A DNA stretch of 64,000 nucleotides, from contig NZ_JGZR01000001.1 in NCBI RefSeq assembly GCF_000741775.1, positions 62,001-126,000 of the forward strand. The letters run 5' to 3'. Position 1 is the stretch's first letter; every line of letters starts with the position of its first letter. The stretch comes from Bifidobacterium subtile (lineage in GTDB: Bacteria > Actinomycetota > Actinomycetes > Actinomycetales > Bifidobacteriaceae). The notes below the pieces were generated by a model. The model worked only from the letters and a program-made list of their open reading frames with translations. It made no database searches and had not been told where the DNA came from. Both the position numbers and the translations under genes were made by a program. Positions 35,591-45,096 of the stretch are shown piece after piece.

Positions 35591-36370
35591 ATGGGACAAC
35601 GCATCGATGTCAATCATCTCAACATCTACTACGGCGACTTCCTGGCCGTCGAAGACGTGAATATCGCGATCCAGCCCAACAAAGTCACCGCGTTCATCGG
35701 GCCTTCCGGCTGCGGCAAGTCGACGGTGCTGCGCACGCTCGACCGCATGCATGAGATCATCCCCGGCGCGCATGTCAAGGGCGAAGTGAAGCTTGAAGGA
35801 CGCGATCTGTACGCCAAGGACGTCGACCCGGTCGAGGTGCGTCGCGACGTCGGCATGGTCTTCCAGCGCGCGAACCCCTTCCCGACCATGTCGATTCGCG
35901 AGAACGTGCTGGCCGGAGTCAGGCTCAACAACCGCAGGATCAGCAAGTCGGACGCCGACGATCTGGTCGAGTGGGCCCTGCGCGGCGCGAACTTGTGGAA
36001 CGAGGTCAAGGATCGCCTCGACAATCCCGGCGTGGGTCTTTCCGGCGGTCAGCAGCAGCGTTTGTGCATCGCTCGCGCCGTGGCTGTGCATCCGCAGGTG
36101 CTGCTCATGGACGAACCCTGCTCGGCGCTCGACCCGATTTCGACGCTGGCCGTGGAGGACCTCATCAATGAGCTCAAGAACGACTACACGATCGTGATCG
36201 TGACCCACAACATGCAGCAGGCCGCCCGCATCGCCGATTACACGGCCTTCTTCAACCTCAAGGCCGTGGGCCAGCCCGGGCATCTGACCTACTTCTCGGA
36301 TACGAACACGATGTTCAACAACCCGCAGAACGAAGAAGCCGAGCGCTACATATCAGGACGCTTTGGGTGA
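35591..36370 (+). CDS. pstB: Phosphate ABC transporter ATP-binding protein PstB
   Basis: 259 residues, family length. Walker [10 protein letters not shown] (K43), Q-loop [11 protein letters not shown], signature LSGGQQQR, Walker [12 protein letters not shown] and H-loop [10 protein letters not shown]. The C-terminal [25 protein letters not shown] is diagnostic for PstB. ATP hydrolysis drives phosphate import. Last gene of the operon; phoU is not adjacent. Confidence 0.97.
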   Translation: MGQRIDVNHLNIYYGDFLAVEDVNIAIQPNKVTAFIGPSGCGKSTVLRTLDRMHEIIPGAHVKGEVKLEGRDLYAKDVDPVEVRRDVGMVFQRANPFPTMSIRENVLAGVRLNNRRISKSDADDLVEWALRGANLWNEVKDRLDNPGVGLSGGQQQRLCIARAVAVHPQVLLMDEPCSALDPISTLAVEDLINELKNDYTIVIVTHNMQQAARIADYTAFFNLKAVGQPGHLTYFSDTNTMFNNPQNEEAERYISGRFG

Positions 36371-36394
36371 CAGACAGCCCAGTGGGCTGTCTGT
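36370..36394 (+). terminator. Terminator of the pst operon
   Basis: ACAGACAGCCC-AGT-GGGCTGTCTGT, 11 perfect pairs, beginning in the last base of the pstB stop codon. Its sequence resembles the first hairpin of the dispersed modular repeats. Confidence 0.75.
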
Positions 36395-36473
36395 AGCCGG
36401 GCGCGATGTACGAGCGCCCGCGCAGGGTACAGTCGCCGCCGCAGGTGGCGTCCGTATGTGTTGAAAGCCCTGT

Positions 36474-36603
36474 GCCGAGCCGTTAGGCGGACAGCCCTGC
36501 TGAGCCGTAAAGCAGGCAGCACGGTGTGCTGTCTGTAGGTGAAGTGAGGTCCCGCCAAGGGCGGGGCGAACGATGCTATTGCAGCATCCGTTCGCCCCGC
36601 CCT
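36474..36603 (+). repeat. Dispersed modular palindromic repeat, copy D (rearranged)
   Basis: GCCGAGCCGTTAGGCGGACAG, then a second start GAGCCGTAAAGCAGG, hairpin GGCAGCACGGTGTGCTG, GTAGGTGAAGTGAGG, and a long hairpin GGGCGGGGCGAACG (36559-36572) with CGTTCGCCCCGCCC (36590-36603). The double start suggests nested insertion or unequal recombination. Confidence 0.75.
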
Positions 36604-36704
36604 TCGCGTTGCCTGCCATTGCCCAGCTAGGCTGCATACACGCATTCGATGATAAATCGCTGGAATCTGCATGTAATATACCTGACTGCTGCGGGTGGTA
36701 AGGT

Positions 36705-36776
36705 CTCCTCTGTCCGCATCCGGCGGGCGAGTCGCAGTAATCCCGTCACGGTTCAGCCCGTGCGTAAGCCAAGGAG
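36705..36776 (+). promoter_or_regulatory. Folded leader of the purine permease with possible anti-Shine-Dalgarno
   Basis: CTCCT at 36705-36709 can pair with AGGAG at 36772-36776, the only ribosome-site-like sequence before the ATG at 36789. Hairpins such as CACGG-GTTCAGC-CCGTG (36747-36762 approximately) lie between. This layout is what an RNA switch would show, but I do not recognise a known riboswitch class. Confidence 0.3.
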
Positions 36777-36788
36777 CAGAAAGCAGTA

Positions 36789-38147
36789 ATGGAGCACTTC
36801 TTCCATTTGAAGGAGAGCGGCACCACGGTCTCCACTGAGATCATGGCCGGCTTGACCACGTTCTTCGCTATGTCCTACATCATCATCGTCAACCCGCAGA
36901 TCCTGAGCAAAACCGGCATGCCATGGGGCGGCGTGTTCCTCGCGACCATCATCGCAGCGGTCATCGGCACGCTCGTCATGGGCCTGTTCGCCAATGTGCC
37001 TTATGCCCAGGCTGCAGGCATGGGCCTCAACGCCTTCTTCACCTACACGGTCTGCCTCGGTCTGAAGTTCACCTGGCAGGAGACCATGTGCATGGTGTTC
37101 CTGTGCGGCATCATCAACATCATCATCACCGTCACCAAAATCCGAAAGATGGTCATCGAGGCCATTCCCGAATCGCTGCAGCAGGCGATCGGCGGCGGCA
37201 TCGGCCTGTTCATCGCCTATGTCGGCATGCTCAATGTCGGCTTCCTCAACTTCAAAGCCGGCGTCCCCGCGCTTTCGACGCTCAACCAGCCTGTGCTATG
37301 GGTCTTCCTCATCGGCCTGGTGCTCGCCATCGTGCTCAACGTACTCAATGTCAAGGGCGCGATGCTCATCACCATCGCGGTGACGGCCATCATCGGCATT
37401 CCGCTCGGCGTGACCAATTTCGGCGCCTCCCATTCCTTGGGCCAGACCTTCTCGGAGCTGCCGCAGACCTTCGGCGCGATCTTCACCGATAAGGGCTTCC
37501 CTGCGCTGTTCTCCGACCCGGCCAAGCTGCCGCTCGTCATCGTGACGATCTTCGCGTTCTCGATGTCCGACACCTTCGACACCATCGGCACCTTCATCGG
37601 CACCGGCCGACGCACCGGCATCTTCTCCGAGGAAGACGAGAAGGCCTTGGAGTCCGGCTCCGGCTTCAGCTCCAAGATGGACAAGGCGCTCTTCTCCGAT
37701 TCGATCGCGACCTCGGTCGGCGCGATCTTCGGCACGTCGAACACCACGACCTACGTCGAATCCGCCGCGGGCATCGGCGCGGGCGGCCGCACCGGCCTGA
37801 CCTCCGTGATCGTCGCGATCTGCTTCGTGCTCTCCATCTTCTTCGCTCCGGTCATCTCCGCGATTCCCGCGGCGGCCACCGCAGGCGTGCTCGTCGTGGT
37901 TGGCTGCATGATGGCCGCGAGCCTCAAGGACGTCAAGTGGGACGAGCTCTCCGAAGCGGTTCCGGCGTTCTTCGCCGCCGTGTTCATGGCGTTCTCCTAC
38001 TCCATCTCCTACGGCATCGCCGGCGGCTTCATCATGTACTGCATCGTGATGACCTGCAAGAAGAAGGCCAAGGATGTCCATCCGATCATCTGGATCGTTT
38101 CGGCCCTGTTCATCCTCGACTTCGTGACCATGGCCATTCTCGGCTGA
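36789..38147 (+). CDS. NCS2-family purine permease (AzgA/PbuG-like)
   Basis: 452 residues with about 12-14 membrane spans. Motifs of the adenine/guanine/hypoxanthine subfamily: GLTTFFAMSYIIIVNPQIL near the N-terminus, YAQAAGMGLNAFFTYTV, FSMSDTFDTIGTFIGTGRRTG, GTSNTTTYVESAAGIGAGGRTG (re-entrant substrate loop). It probably imports purine bases by proton symport. The start ATG has AAGGAG 12 bases upstream, a long spacing that fits leader-based control. Confidence 0.94.
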   Translation: MEHFFHLKESGTTVSTEIMAGLTTFFAMSYIIIVNPQILSKTGMPWGGVFLATIIAAVIGTLVMGLFANVPYAQAAGMGLNAFFTYTVCLGLKFTWQETMCMVFLCGIINIIITVTKIRKMVIEAIPESLQQAIGGGIGLFIAYVGMLNVGFLNFKAGVPALSTLNQPVLWVFLIGLVLAIVLNVLNVKGAMLITIAVTAIIGIPLGVTNFGASHSLGQTFSELPQTFGAIFTDKGFPALFSDPAKLPLVIVTIFAFSMSDTFDTIGTFIGTGRRTGIFSEEDEKALESGSGFSSKMDKALFSDSIATSVGAIFGTSNTTTYVESAAGIGAGGRTGLTSVIVAICFVLSIFFAPVISAIPAAATAGVLVVVGCMMAASLKDVKWDELSEAVPAFFAAVFMAFSYSISYGIAGGFIMYCIVMTCKKKAKDVHPIIWIVSALFILDFVTMAILG

Positions 38148-38403
38148 TCGCTTGCTCGCAACGCTCATTGGGCCTCTTCGACTCGTTCGGGGAGGCCCAA
38201 TTGGTATATGCCATGCGATATATGCTACGTGCGGTACTATGCGTTTCATATCGGCCATCGTGCGCGGCTAGGCTGGCTCGTCCGCGCTGCGCAAATCCGC
38301 ATACGCTGCGATGCGCAGGCAAACCTCACTATGCAAGCGCGCCACGCATAATGCTGCAGCGCTCGCCAATGCACAGCGCCCACCAAGGCATCCGGGAGGA
38401 AAC

Positions 38404-39135
38404 GTGTCATCGGGAATCGTCGAATACGCCATCAAACCGTGGAAGCGCAAGGATCGCGCATCCTGCGACCAGCCGCAAGGCCGCGTGCTGGTGATGCCGG
38501 GGACCGGGTACACCTGCGATCGACCGCTGCTGTACTGGGCCGCGCAGATGCTGGTGCAGTCCGGATGGCATGTCGACCGGCTCAACGTGCGCATCACCAA
38601 GGACGATCTCTCCCAAGTGACGCCGGTCATCGAAACCGCCATCGATGAGTGGCATGATTCGGTGGTGGCCCAGGCCGCCGACGCCGGGTTGCCCCGGCCG
38701 CGCATGCTGCTCATCGGCAAATCGCTCACCACGCTTGCCTACGCCCATGCCTGCGAGCTCGGCATGCCCATGGCGCTGCTCACGCCGGTGCTCAATCCGG
38801 CTCCCTTCGACCTCAGCAGCCAGCGCATCGCCGTGCCTGGCGAGACGACGGCGGCGCATGGGGCACCGAAGCTGATGCAGGCATCCTGCGAAATGCCTTC
38901 TGCGGCACCTTCCGGGAACGCCGGCAGCGTGTACGACGCGGCCCGGAAGCCGCTTATCTGCGCTGGGACGGCCGACCCGTATTACGACGCGGACAGGGCG
39001 CACGCCCTCACCGACGATGTCCATGAATTCCCGGACGCCAACCATTCGATCGAAGTGCCCGGCGACTGGCGGCGTTCGCTGGGCTATCTCTCCGGCGTTG
39101 TGGATGCGATCGCCCGGTATGCTGCCGCGCTGTAG
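38404..39135 (+). CDS. Small alpha/beta-hydrolase-like protein
   Basis: 243 residues. A hydrolase-type fold is suggested by GRVLVMPGTGYTCDRPLLYWAA near the N-terminus, a nucleophile-like elbow LLIGKSLTTLAYAHA, the strand KPLICAGTADPYYDADR (acid) and FPDANHSIEVPGDW (histidine). Similar bifidobacterial genes are annotated as alpha/beta hydrolases; substrate unknown. GTG start at 38404 is supported by GGGAGGA seven bases before it. An insert around residues 150-180 is low in conservation-type residues. Confidence 0.7.
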   Translation: MSSGIVEYAIKPWKRKDRASCDQPQGRVLVMPGTGYTCDRPLLYWAAQMLVQSGWHVDRLNVRITKDDLSQVTPVIETAIDEWHDSVVAQAADAGLPRPRMLLIGKSLTTLAYAHACELGMPMALLTPVLNPAPFDLSSQRIAVPGETTAAHGAPKLMQASCEMPSAAPSGNAGSVYDAARKPLICAGTADPYYDADRAHALTDDVHEFPDANHSIEVPGDWRRSLGYLSGVVDAIARYAAAL

Positions 39136-39321
39136 GTCGTTGCCGTAGAAAGTCGTTGCCGTAGGCGACGCAATGGGCCATGGTGCAGCCTGCAGAAGGG
39201 GGTTCGCGGATGAGACACGACTGAAATGAACATCACTTTTGCAAATTTCATGATTGGTATTACAGTGATGCTGTAAGGTTCGCGCCAGAGCGCCGCGGGC
39301 CGGATGTGCAACAAAGGGGCG

Positions 39322-39726
39322 ATGAGGCTACTTATCACTAATATCACGACATATCTCAATGGAGTTCAGCACGTCGGCATTCCCACGACGGATCTGCAGG
39401 GGACCATTGACTACTACGACAAGCTCGGTTTTGAGGTCGCAGGCAAGTATCCCAACGGCGAGAGCACTTGCGCGTTCCTGCGCCTTGCCAATCTGACGCT
39501 TGAGGTGTGGACCGTCGACGAAGCTGCCGGCGTGACCGGAGCCATCAACCATTTCGCGCTTGACGTGACCGACATCGACAAGGCCTTCGAGGAGGCGCAG
39601 AAGCTGAATCTGGACTTCGTCGAGGGATCGGTCCAATACATCCCGACGTTCTGGCAAAAGGGCATTCGCTACTTCAACGTGCTCGGCCCGAACCACGAGA
39701 CCATCGAGTTCTGTCAGATTCTCTGA
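39322..39726 (+). CDS. VOC-superfamily (glyoxalase/dioxygenase fold) protein
   Basis: 134 residues. Two beta-alpha-beta-beta-beta modules: VQHVGIPTTDLQGTIDYYDKLGF and INHFALDVTDIDKAFEEAQKL, with metal-ligand candidates His (QHVGI), Glu (LTLEVW), His (NHFALD) and Glu (ETIEFCQ). Could be a lactoylglutathione lyase-like isomerase or a sugar-related enzyme. The ATG at 39322 follows AAAGGGGCG. It is 334 bases upstream of a FucP-like permease; a shared function is possible but not shown. Confidence 0.8.
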   Translation: MRLLITNITTYLNGVQHVGIPTTDLQGTIDYYDKLGFEVAGKYPNGESTCAFLRLANLTLEVWTVDEAAGVTGAINHFALDVTDIDKAFEEAQKLNLDFVEGSVQYIPTFWQKGIRYFNVLGPNHETIEFCQIL

Positions 39727-39907
39727 TTCGGCAGACGCGAAGTCGGCAGACGCCGATTCGATGCACGCTGATACTACGGTCCTTGGATTCCACGGGCGCA
39801 AAGACTCTGTGGATTGCATCTTCGTTCGCCCTCGCCAAAAACGATAGGCGGCGGGGAAGCTGAAGGAACCCGAACGAGTTGCGCGACGCCGCGCAATCCG
39901 AACTATT

Positions 39908-39929
39908 CGGCACTGGTCGTCCAGTGCCG
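39908..39929. promoter_or_regulatory. 9-bp inverted repeat upstream of the FucP-like gene
   Basis: CGGCACTGG-TCGT-CCAGTGCCG, perfect, 131 bases before the permease ATG. Candidate operator or leader hairpin; nothing else recognisable in 39727-40060. Confidence 0.4.
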
Positions 39930-40060
39930 TGCTATCCAATATTTGGTCAGGCGCACCAACGCGGCTCGACGCCGTCATGCGCCTGGGGAAACGACAGACC
40001 TCGGACAATCCCGCCCCTCGGTCGTCTCCCAAGAAAAACCGGCAAGAAAGAAGAAGGACA

Positions 40061-41410
40061 ATGTCAGCAAAAGAAGTGCCATGGAAGGAGCAGCCGGACG
40101 GATATCTCGACCGCACTCCGGTCCTGCAATTCGTTCTGGTGTCTATTCTGTTCGCCATGTGGGCCATTGCGTCGAGTCTGAACGACATTCTGATCACGCA
40201 GTTCAAGGTTGTGTTCAATCTGAGCGATCTGGCTACCGCCTTCGTGCAAAGCGCCTTCTACGGCGGCTACTTCATCATCGCCATCCCCGCTTCGCTGTTC
40301 ATCAAGAAGTCCAGCTACAAGATGGGCATCATCGCCGGCCTGGCCTGCTTCGCCGCAGGATGCTTCATCTTCTTCCCCGCGTCCCACTTGGCGACGTACG
40401 CGCCGTTCCTCTTCGCGATCTTCGTCGAGGCGATCGGCCTGAGCTTCCTGGAGACTTCGGGAGACACCTATGCGACGCTGCTCGGCCCGAAGCGCCTGGG
40501 CATGGTCCGATTGAACATCGCGCAGGTGATGAACGCGGTCGGCCTGATCGTCGGCATCCTGCTGGGCAAGTACCTGATCTTCCAGGACTCGAACCTCAAG
40601 ACGGAAATGGCCAAGATGACGCCTTCCGCAGCTCATGCCTATGGCGTGGCGCAGCTCGGCAGAACGCTTTCGCCGTACAAGTACGTGCTGATCGTGCTGA
40701 TCGTCCTCATCTTGGCATTCGCCGTCACGAAGTTCCCCTCCGGGCGGCCGAAGACCGCCGAGGGCGCCGATGCGCACGCCGGCTTCCGCGAGACCATCAG
40801 CCACTTGATGCATAATCGCCGGTACTGGGGAGGCGTTGCCAGCCAGTTCATCTACATCGGCGCACAGACCGGCATCTGGTCCTTCACCATGCGACTCGCC
40901 CTCAACATGTTCCCGCACTTCACCGAACGCGATGCGGCGGACTTCATGCTGTGGAGCTACGGCTTCTTCCTCGTCGGACGCTTCCTGGCGAGCTGGCTGC
41001 TCACGAAGTTCCGCGAGACCCGCGTGCTGGCCGTGTACATGCTGATCGGCACCTTGATGCTGATCGGCACCGTCTCCATCCACAGCGTCGTCGCCGTGTG
41101 GATGGCCGCCGGCGTCAGCCTCTTCCTCGGACCCGGCTGGCCGACCATCTACTCAAGGACCCTGGAGACCGTCGAGGATCGTCGCTACACCGAGACCGCC
41201 GGCGCCATCATCGTGATGGCCATCGTCGGCGGCGCTGTTCTGCCGGCGCTGCAAGGCGCGCTGTCGGACGCCGCAGGAATGCAGTTCTCCTTCATCCTGC
41301 CCGCCGCCGAATTGCTCATCGTGGCGATCTACTTTCTCTTCGAGATGCGCCATGACAAGCTCACTCCGAAGCAGAAGCGCGAACTGGCGGCGCAGGGCCA
41401 GCTGGTCTGA
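40061..41410 (+). CDS. fucP: Major facilitator superfamily sugar permease, FucP-like
   Basis: 449 residues, 12 spans. FucP-type features: FVLVSILFAMWAIASSLNDILI (first span with the conserved Asn-Asp), FVQSAFYGGYFIIAIPASLF, GLSFLETSGDTYATLLGP, QFIYIGAQTGIWSF and SYGFFLVGRFLASWLL. Likely a proton-coupled permease for L-fucose or a related hexose. ATG at 40061 is supported by AAGAAGGACA before it; upstream codons are not family-like. No fucose catabolic genes lie next to it. Confidence 0.82.
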   Translation: MSAKEVPWKEQPDGYLDRTPVLQFVLVSILFAMWAIASSLNDILITQFKVVFNLSDLATAFVQSAFYGGYFIIAIPASLFIKKSSYKMGIIAGLACFAAGCFIFFPASHLATYAPFLFAIFVEAIGLSFLETSGDTYATLLGPKRLGMVRLNIAQVMNAVGLIVGILLGKYLIFQDSNLKTEMAKMTPSAAHAYGVAQLGRTLSPYKYVLIVLIVLILAFAVTKFPSGRPKTAEGADAHAGFRETISHLMHNRRYWGGVASQFIYIGAQTGIWSFTMRLALNMFPHFTERDAADFMLWSYGFFLVGRFLASWLLTKFRETRVLAVYMLIGTLMLIGTVSIHSVVAVWMAAGVSLFLGPGWPTIYSRTLETVEDRRYTETAGAIIVMAIVGGAVLPALQGALSDAAGMQFSFILPAAELLIVAIYFLFEMRHDKLTPKQKRELAAQGQLV

Positions 41411-41512
41411 GTCGAACCATGCTATGCGACTAGTCGCCGCGCCCTGCCAATCGCGACCTTGCCCGCCGAATCCTGACGCATTCGCCTAGGCTGGGAGCCG
41501 ATTCGCCCCGTT

Positions 41513-41590
41513 CATGCGCCCGCCCACGGTTTTTCCGCCGCCGGTCTGTGTTCTGCAGACCTGGCGGAACGGAACCGGGGCGGGCGCATG
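41513..41590. terminator. Long rod-like hairpin between fucP and rplJ
   Basis: CATGCGCCCGCCC (41513-41525) pairs with GGGCGGGCGCATG (41578-41590). Inside, CGGTT/AACCG, TTCCGCC/GGCGGAA and GGTCTG/CAGACC continue the stem to a 7-base loop. About 31 pairs in 78 bases. No T-run, so it may be a terminator for both strands or a structured RNA. Confidence 0.6.
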
Positions 41591-41734
41591 GCGTTGCTGC
41601 ATGGCCTTCGCGCCGAGGCTGCTGTGAGGCTGCTGCCGCGAGTCGCAGCAGTTGCGATAGCATCATGGCGATGGGAATGCGCTATCGGGGCGACACGCCA
41701 TGAGAAAAGTCTCCGCGCTCGCGTATAGTATTCA

Positions 41735-41890
41735 TCTTGTAAACCACAGACCGTTGGTTAGAGGCTTCAAGCCTCTCGAAGTTTGGTTCGCCAAGCCAGC
41801 GCAGGTTGAGATGAATGGCTCTTGGTTGTGCATTGAGAGTCCGCCGCTTGCGGCCAAGTTCGCTCTGCCTGTGCGCAGAGCTTTTTTATT
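41735..41890 (+). promoter_or_regulatory. Ribosomal protein L10 leader of rplJ-rplL
   Basis: The stretch before rplJ contains AGAGGCTTCAAGCCTCT, a GTTTGGTTCGCCAAGC region and a terminator-like stem GCTCTGC (41862-41868)/GCAGAGC (41875-41881) followed by six T. Such leaders bind the L10-L12 complex for feedback control; assignment rests on position and folding. Confidence 0.6.
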
Positions 41891-41952
41891 GCCCTGCGAG
41901 GCGAATCGCACCGAACTTCTTAAGTCAATGGTCGACTGTAGGAAGGAACGCC

Positions 41953-42474
41953 ATGAAAAGGCCCGAAAAGGCAGAGGTGATCGCGCAGCTTACGGAGCAA
42001 TTCCGCAACGCCGATGCGGTCTACCTGACCGAGTACCGCGGGCTTACTGTTCCACAGATCTCCGATCTGCGTGAAAAGCTAGGCCGCGATACTTCCTATT
42101 CCGTGGCTAAGAACACGCTGGCTCGCATCGCCGCCAAAGAGGCTGGAATCGAAGGTCTCGATGAGACTCTCGCCGGCCCGACCGCCATCACCTTCGTCAA
42201 GGGTGACTACGTCGAGGCTGCGAAGACGCTGCGTGACTTTGCCAAGGTCAACAAGCCCCTCGTGCTCAAGGCCGGTTTCGCTGATGGAACCGTCTACGAT
42301 GCCGAAGGCGTCCAGAAGCTTGCGGATCTCGAATCCCGCGAAGTGCTTCTGTCCAAGATGGCCGGCGCGCTCAAGGGCACGATGGCCAAGGCCGCTTACA
42401 TGTTCGCCGCGCTGCCCACCAAGGCCGTGCGTACGTTCGACGCCCTGCGCGAAAAGCAGGAGAAGGCCGCCTGA
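41953..42474 (+). CDS. rplJ: 50S ribosomal protein L10
   Basis: 173 residues, family length. Sequence features: KAEVIAQLTEQFRNADAVYLTEYRGLTV, the RNA-binding LREKLGRDTSYSVAKNTLARIA and the C-terminal helix KTMAKAAYMFAALPTKAVRTFDALR type segment that carries L7/L12 dimers. Base of the ribosomal stalk. ATG at 41953 follows TAGGAAGGAACGCC. Co-transcribed with rplL. Confidence 0.97.
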   Translation: MKRPEKAEVIAQLTEQFRNADAVYLTEYRGLTVPQISDLREKLGRDTSYSVAKNTLARIAAKEAGIEGLDETLAGPTAITFVKGDYVEAAKTLRDFAKVNKPLVLKAGFADGTVYDAEGVQKLADLESREVLLSKMAGALKGTMAKAAYMFAALPTKAVRTFDALREKQEKAA

Positions 42475-42586
42475 TTGCCTCGCGGCCCATGCCGCGGCAC
42501 GACGATCAGCATAATAAAACAACAATATTGTTGGCGACGGGCCAACACACTTATCACCCCGCCGCCGTGAAAGAAAGGAAGCCATC

Positions 42587-42967
42587 ATGGCTAAGCTCTC
42601 CAACGAGGAGCTCCTCGACGCGTTCAAGGAAATGACCCTGGTCGAACTCTCCGAGTTCGTGAAGTCCTTCGAAGAGGAATTCGACGTCGAGGCCGCCGCC
42701 CCGGTCGCCGCCGTTGCCGCCGCTCCGGGCGCTGCCGCTCAGGCCGAGGAAGAGAAGGATGAGTTCGACGTCATCCTCGCTTCCATTGGCGACAAGAAGA
42801 TCCAGGTCATCAAGGCCGTCCGCGCCATCACTTCGCTCGGCCTGGCCGACGCGAAGGGCCTGGTCGACTCCGCCCCGAAGGCCGTGCTCGAGAAGGCCAA
42901 GAAGGAAGACGCCGAGAAGGCCAAGGCTCAGCTCGAAGAGGCTGGCGCCACCGTCGAACTCAAGTAG
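42587..42967 (+). CDS. rplL: 50S ribosomal protein L7/L12
   Basis: 126 residues. N-terminal dimerisation helices ([27 protein letters not shown]), Ala-rich hinge ([17 protein letters not shown]), and the factor-binding domain ([39 protein letters not shown]). Stalk protein recruiting translation factors. GAAAGGAAG precedes the ATG. Confidence 0.98.
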   Translation: MAKLSNEELLDAFKEMTLVELSEFVKSFEEEFDVEAAAPVAAVAAAPGAAAQAEEEKDEFDVILASIGDKKIQVIKAVRAITSLGLADAKGLVDSAPKAVLEKAKKEDAEKAKAQLEEAGATVELK

Positions 42968-43006
42968 TCGCCGCGGCTTGTTCTAGCCGCAGCCTGCATA
43001 GGACTG

Positions 43007-43044
43007 GACCCCGTCATCCGCGTATCGTCGCGGGCGGCGGGGTC
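43007..43044 (+). terminator. Hairpin terminator after rplL
   Basis: GACCCCG (43007-43013) and CGGGGTC (43038-43044) with a nested CGCG/CGCG stem, 40 bases after the stop. No gene is recognised in 43048-43370. Confidence 0.6.
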
Positions 43045-43370
43045 TGTCATTGTGTATGAGTGTATGAGGCTCGCGCTTTTTTGGCGTGTTCCTGGCAGAG
43101 CTAAAAATGCGAGGCAAGCGAACAACGTGTGTTTGCCTTCTCGAAGCAGCGATCGTCGGGATCGCAGCATTCCTGTATGTAAAAGCTGTTATTTTCCATG
43201 TGCGTTTCGCTCGTGCCTTTTTCAATGATGATAAAAAGTGCGAGCCGCAGCTACGCTTAAGCATGCCGAATGCGTGAAAGTTGTCAATTCGTGAGGGTAA
43301 TCCGCGACGCGAGAACGAAAACATGACACAATAGCAGATAGTGTGCGTACATGGAAGGAAGGCCAATACG

Positions 43371-45089
43371 GTGAGCGAGCAACGGATTGCACGGCGGTGG
43401 ATCGTCAAGGCCAATGGAATCGAGCAGACCGAAGTGGAGGAGGGCACAAGCGTGGAAATCGGGCGCAAGCCCTTGCGCCCGCTGCCCGACGACGGCTTCG
43501 AGCGCATGGAGATTGAAGATTCGTCGCGTTCGATGTCGAAGCGCCATGCCGTATTCTCGGTCGATGAGCACGGTTCCGCCGTGCTGCGCGATCTCAACTC
43601 CACGAACGGAAGCTATGTCGTCGGCGACCGTGGCGGTCTGATGAGGCTGCAGGGCGGTGTTGATTTTCCGCTGCCCATGTCGCCCATGCGCATGCAGTTC
43701 GGAGATGTTCCCGTGGACTTCGTGCAGATGGAGGAGCCGGGCGACGAGGAGGAGGAAGAGCCGGTCGCGCAGCCGCCGGACCTGTTCTCCTATGCGACTG
43801 ACGAGGCGAAGCCCGAGCCGGGCATGGCCGATATGTCGGTTGACGACATTCTCAACCTCAGAGCGGGCGAACCGACGACCGCGTTTTCCACCAGAACAGT
43901 CGCAGGCAAGGTGAATGCGCTGAAAGCCAGCGCGGCATTCTCCTTCCCGCCGACTGATGAGGCGGGCGCTGATGAAGTAGGCACCGATGAGGCTGACCAT
44001 GCGGCTGCGGATGGCGTTGCAGGAGGTGAATCCGAGGATCAGGGCGATGCAGCGCACTCGGATGGTGCGCGGCCGGAGGACCGGCAGCCAGACGGCACGA
44101 TGTTCCCTGATGCGCAATCACCGGCAGGAGCAGAGCGGTCTGCCGAGCAGAATCAGGGCGTATCGGATTACAGTGTGTCGGATAATGGCACGCAACCCGA
44201 AAGTGCGCAACCCGCTGGCGTGCAGGCTGACAGTGCACGGGCCGACAGTGCGCAGGCCGGTATCGAACACGCCGAACGATCCGATGACGAAACCCGCGCT
44301 TTGCCGCAGGGCAAGGAGCCCGCGCAGAACGGGTCTGAGAGCGATACGCATGCGGCAGCTGCCGTTATGGCCGGGCACGCCTCGGCGCGTATATCGGTGA
44401 ATATCATGCAGCCCGGGCAGGGCGATGCCGCGCCGCAACGCGATCTCTTCGTCGATGCGCTCAGCGATGGCGGGGAAAATGAGCAGGCGGAAGCCGACGG
44501 CGACACGGCTGAAACGCAGCATGGGGCTCAGGCGGACTCGGGGCGCGCGGAGCATCGCGACTATGCCGATCGCTCGGGCCATGCGGGCCACCCGGAATAC
44601 GCAGGCCGCGAGATTGGCATCGATGAGATTTTCAGTGCTTCGCATCGTGATGACGGCGCTGTCCTGCCGGCGCTGCGGGAATCCGCTGATATCGCTCCGA
44701 TCGACGTGCATGGCGACACGCATGACACGCATGATGACGCTGTACGTGAAGCCGTCAAGGACGAACGAGCTGCGGACGAAACCAACGTATTTACCCCGGC
44801 CTTCGAACCAGGCTCGGTTTTCGAACGGGTGTCCAAGGGCGACTTCGGCAAACGCGAGCCGGCTGTCGACATCGACGGACTGACCTCAGACGATGCGAAG
44901 CGCACGGGGGACTTCACTGTGCAATTCGAAATGGCGAAGCATCCGCAATTGCTGCCCTTCCTGGCGATGAACCCGTCGCTCTACGACGATCTCTACGCGT
45001 GGCTGGCAGCATTGGGAGACAAAGACATTGACGCGGCGTTGGCGCGTAACGCCGGATATGAGGAATACCGCACAGCGGTAGGGAAGTGA
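43371..45089 (+). CDS. FHA domain protein with long disordered region
   Basis: 572 residues. The N-terminal ~115 residues form an FHA phosphothreonine-binding domain: VEIGRKPL, SSRSMSKRHAVFSV and LRDLNSTNGSYVV carry the conserved Arg, Ser-x-x-His and Asn-Gly. Then about 340 residues are rich in Ala, Asp, Glu, Gln and Ser with near-repeats such as DSARADSAQA. The C-terminal ~80 residues are again ordered (FTVQFEMAKHPQLLPFLAMNPSLYDDLYAWLAALGDKDI). GTG at 43371 follows GGAAGGAAGG. Seven bases separate it from the next gene. It may read serine/threonine kinase signals and recruit the downstream protein. Confidence 0.82.
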   Translation: MSEQRIARRWIVKANGIEQTEVEEGTSVEIGRKPLRPLPDDGFERMEIEDSSRSMSKRHAVFSVDEHGSAVLRDLNSTNGSYVVGDRGGLMRLQGGVDFPLPMSPMRMQFGDVPVDFVQMEEPGDEEEEEPVAQPPDLFSYATDEAKPEPGMADMSVDDILNLRAGEPTTAFSTRTVAGKVNALKASAAFSFPPTDEAGADEVGTDEADHAAADGVAGGESEDQGDAAHSDGARPEDRQPDGTMFPDAQSPAGAERSAEQNQGVSDYSVSDNGTQPESAQPAGVQADSARADSAQAGIEHAERSDDETRALPQGKEPAQNGSESDTHAAAAVMAGHASARISVNIMQPGQGDAAPQRDLFVDALSDGGENEQAEADGDTAETQHGAQADSGRAEHRDYADRSGHAGHPEYAGREIGIDEIFSASHRDDGAVLPALRESADIAPIDVHGDTHDTHDDAVREAVKDERAADETNVFTPAFEPGSVFERVSKGDFGKREPAVDIDGLTSDDAKRTGDFTVQFEMAKHPQLLPFLAMNPSLYDDLYAWLAALGDKDIDAALARNAGYEEYRTAVGK

Positions 45090-45096
45090 GCGGGGC

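Noticed and set aside
36671..36788. Known purine, xanthine or ZTP riboswitch before the NCS2 permease
   Set aside because: None of the conserved junction sequences of those classes could be found; only a possible anti-Shine-Dalgarno pairing remains.
43086..43277. A 63-codon frame with a hydrophobic stretch between rplL and the FHA gene
   Set aside because: No ribosome site and no conservation-like pattern; kept as intergenic.
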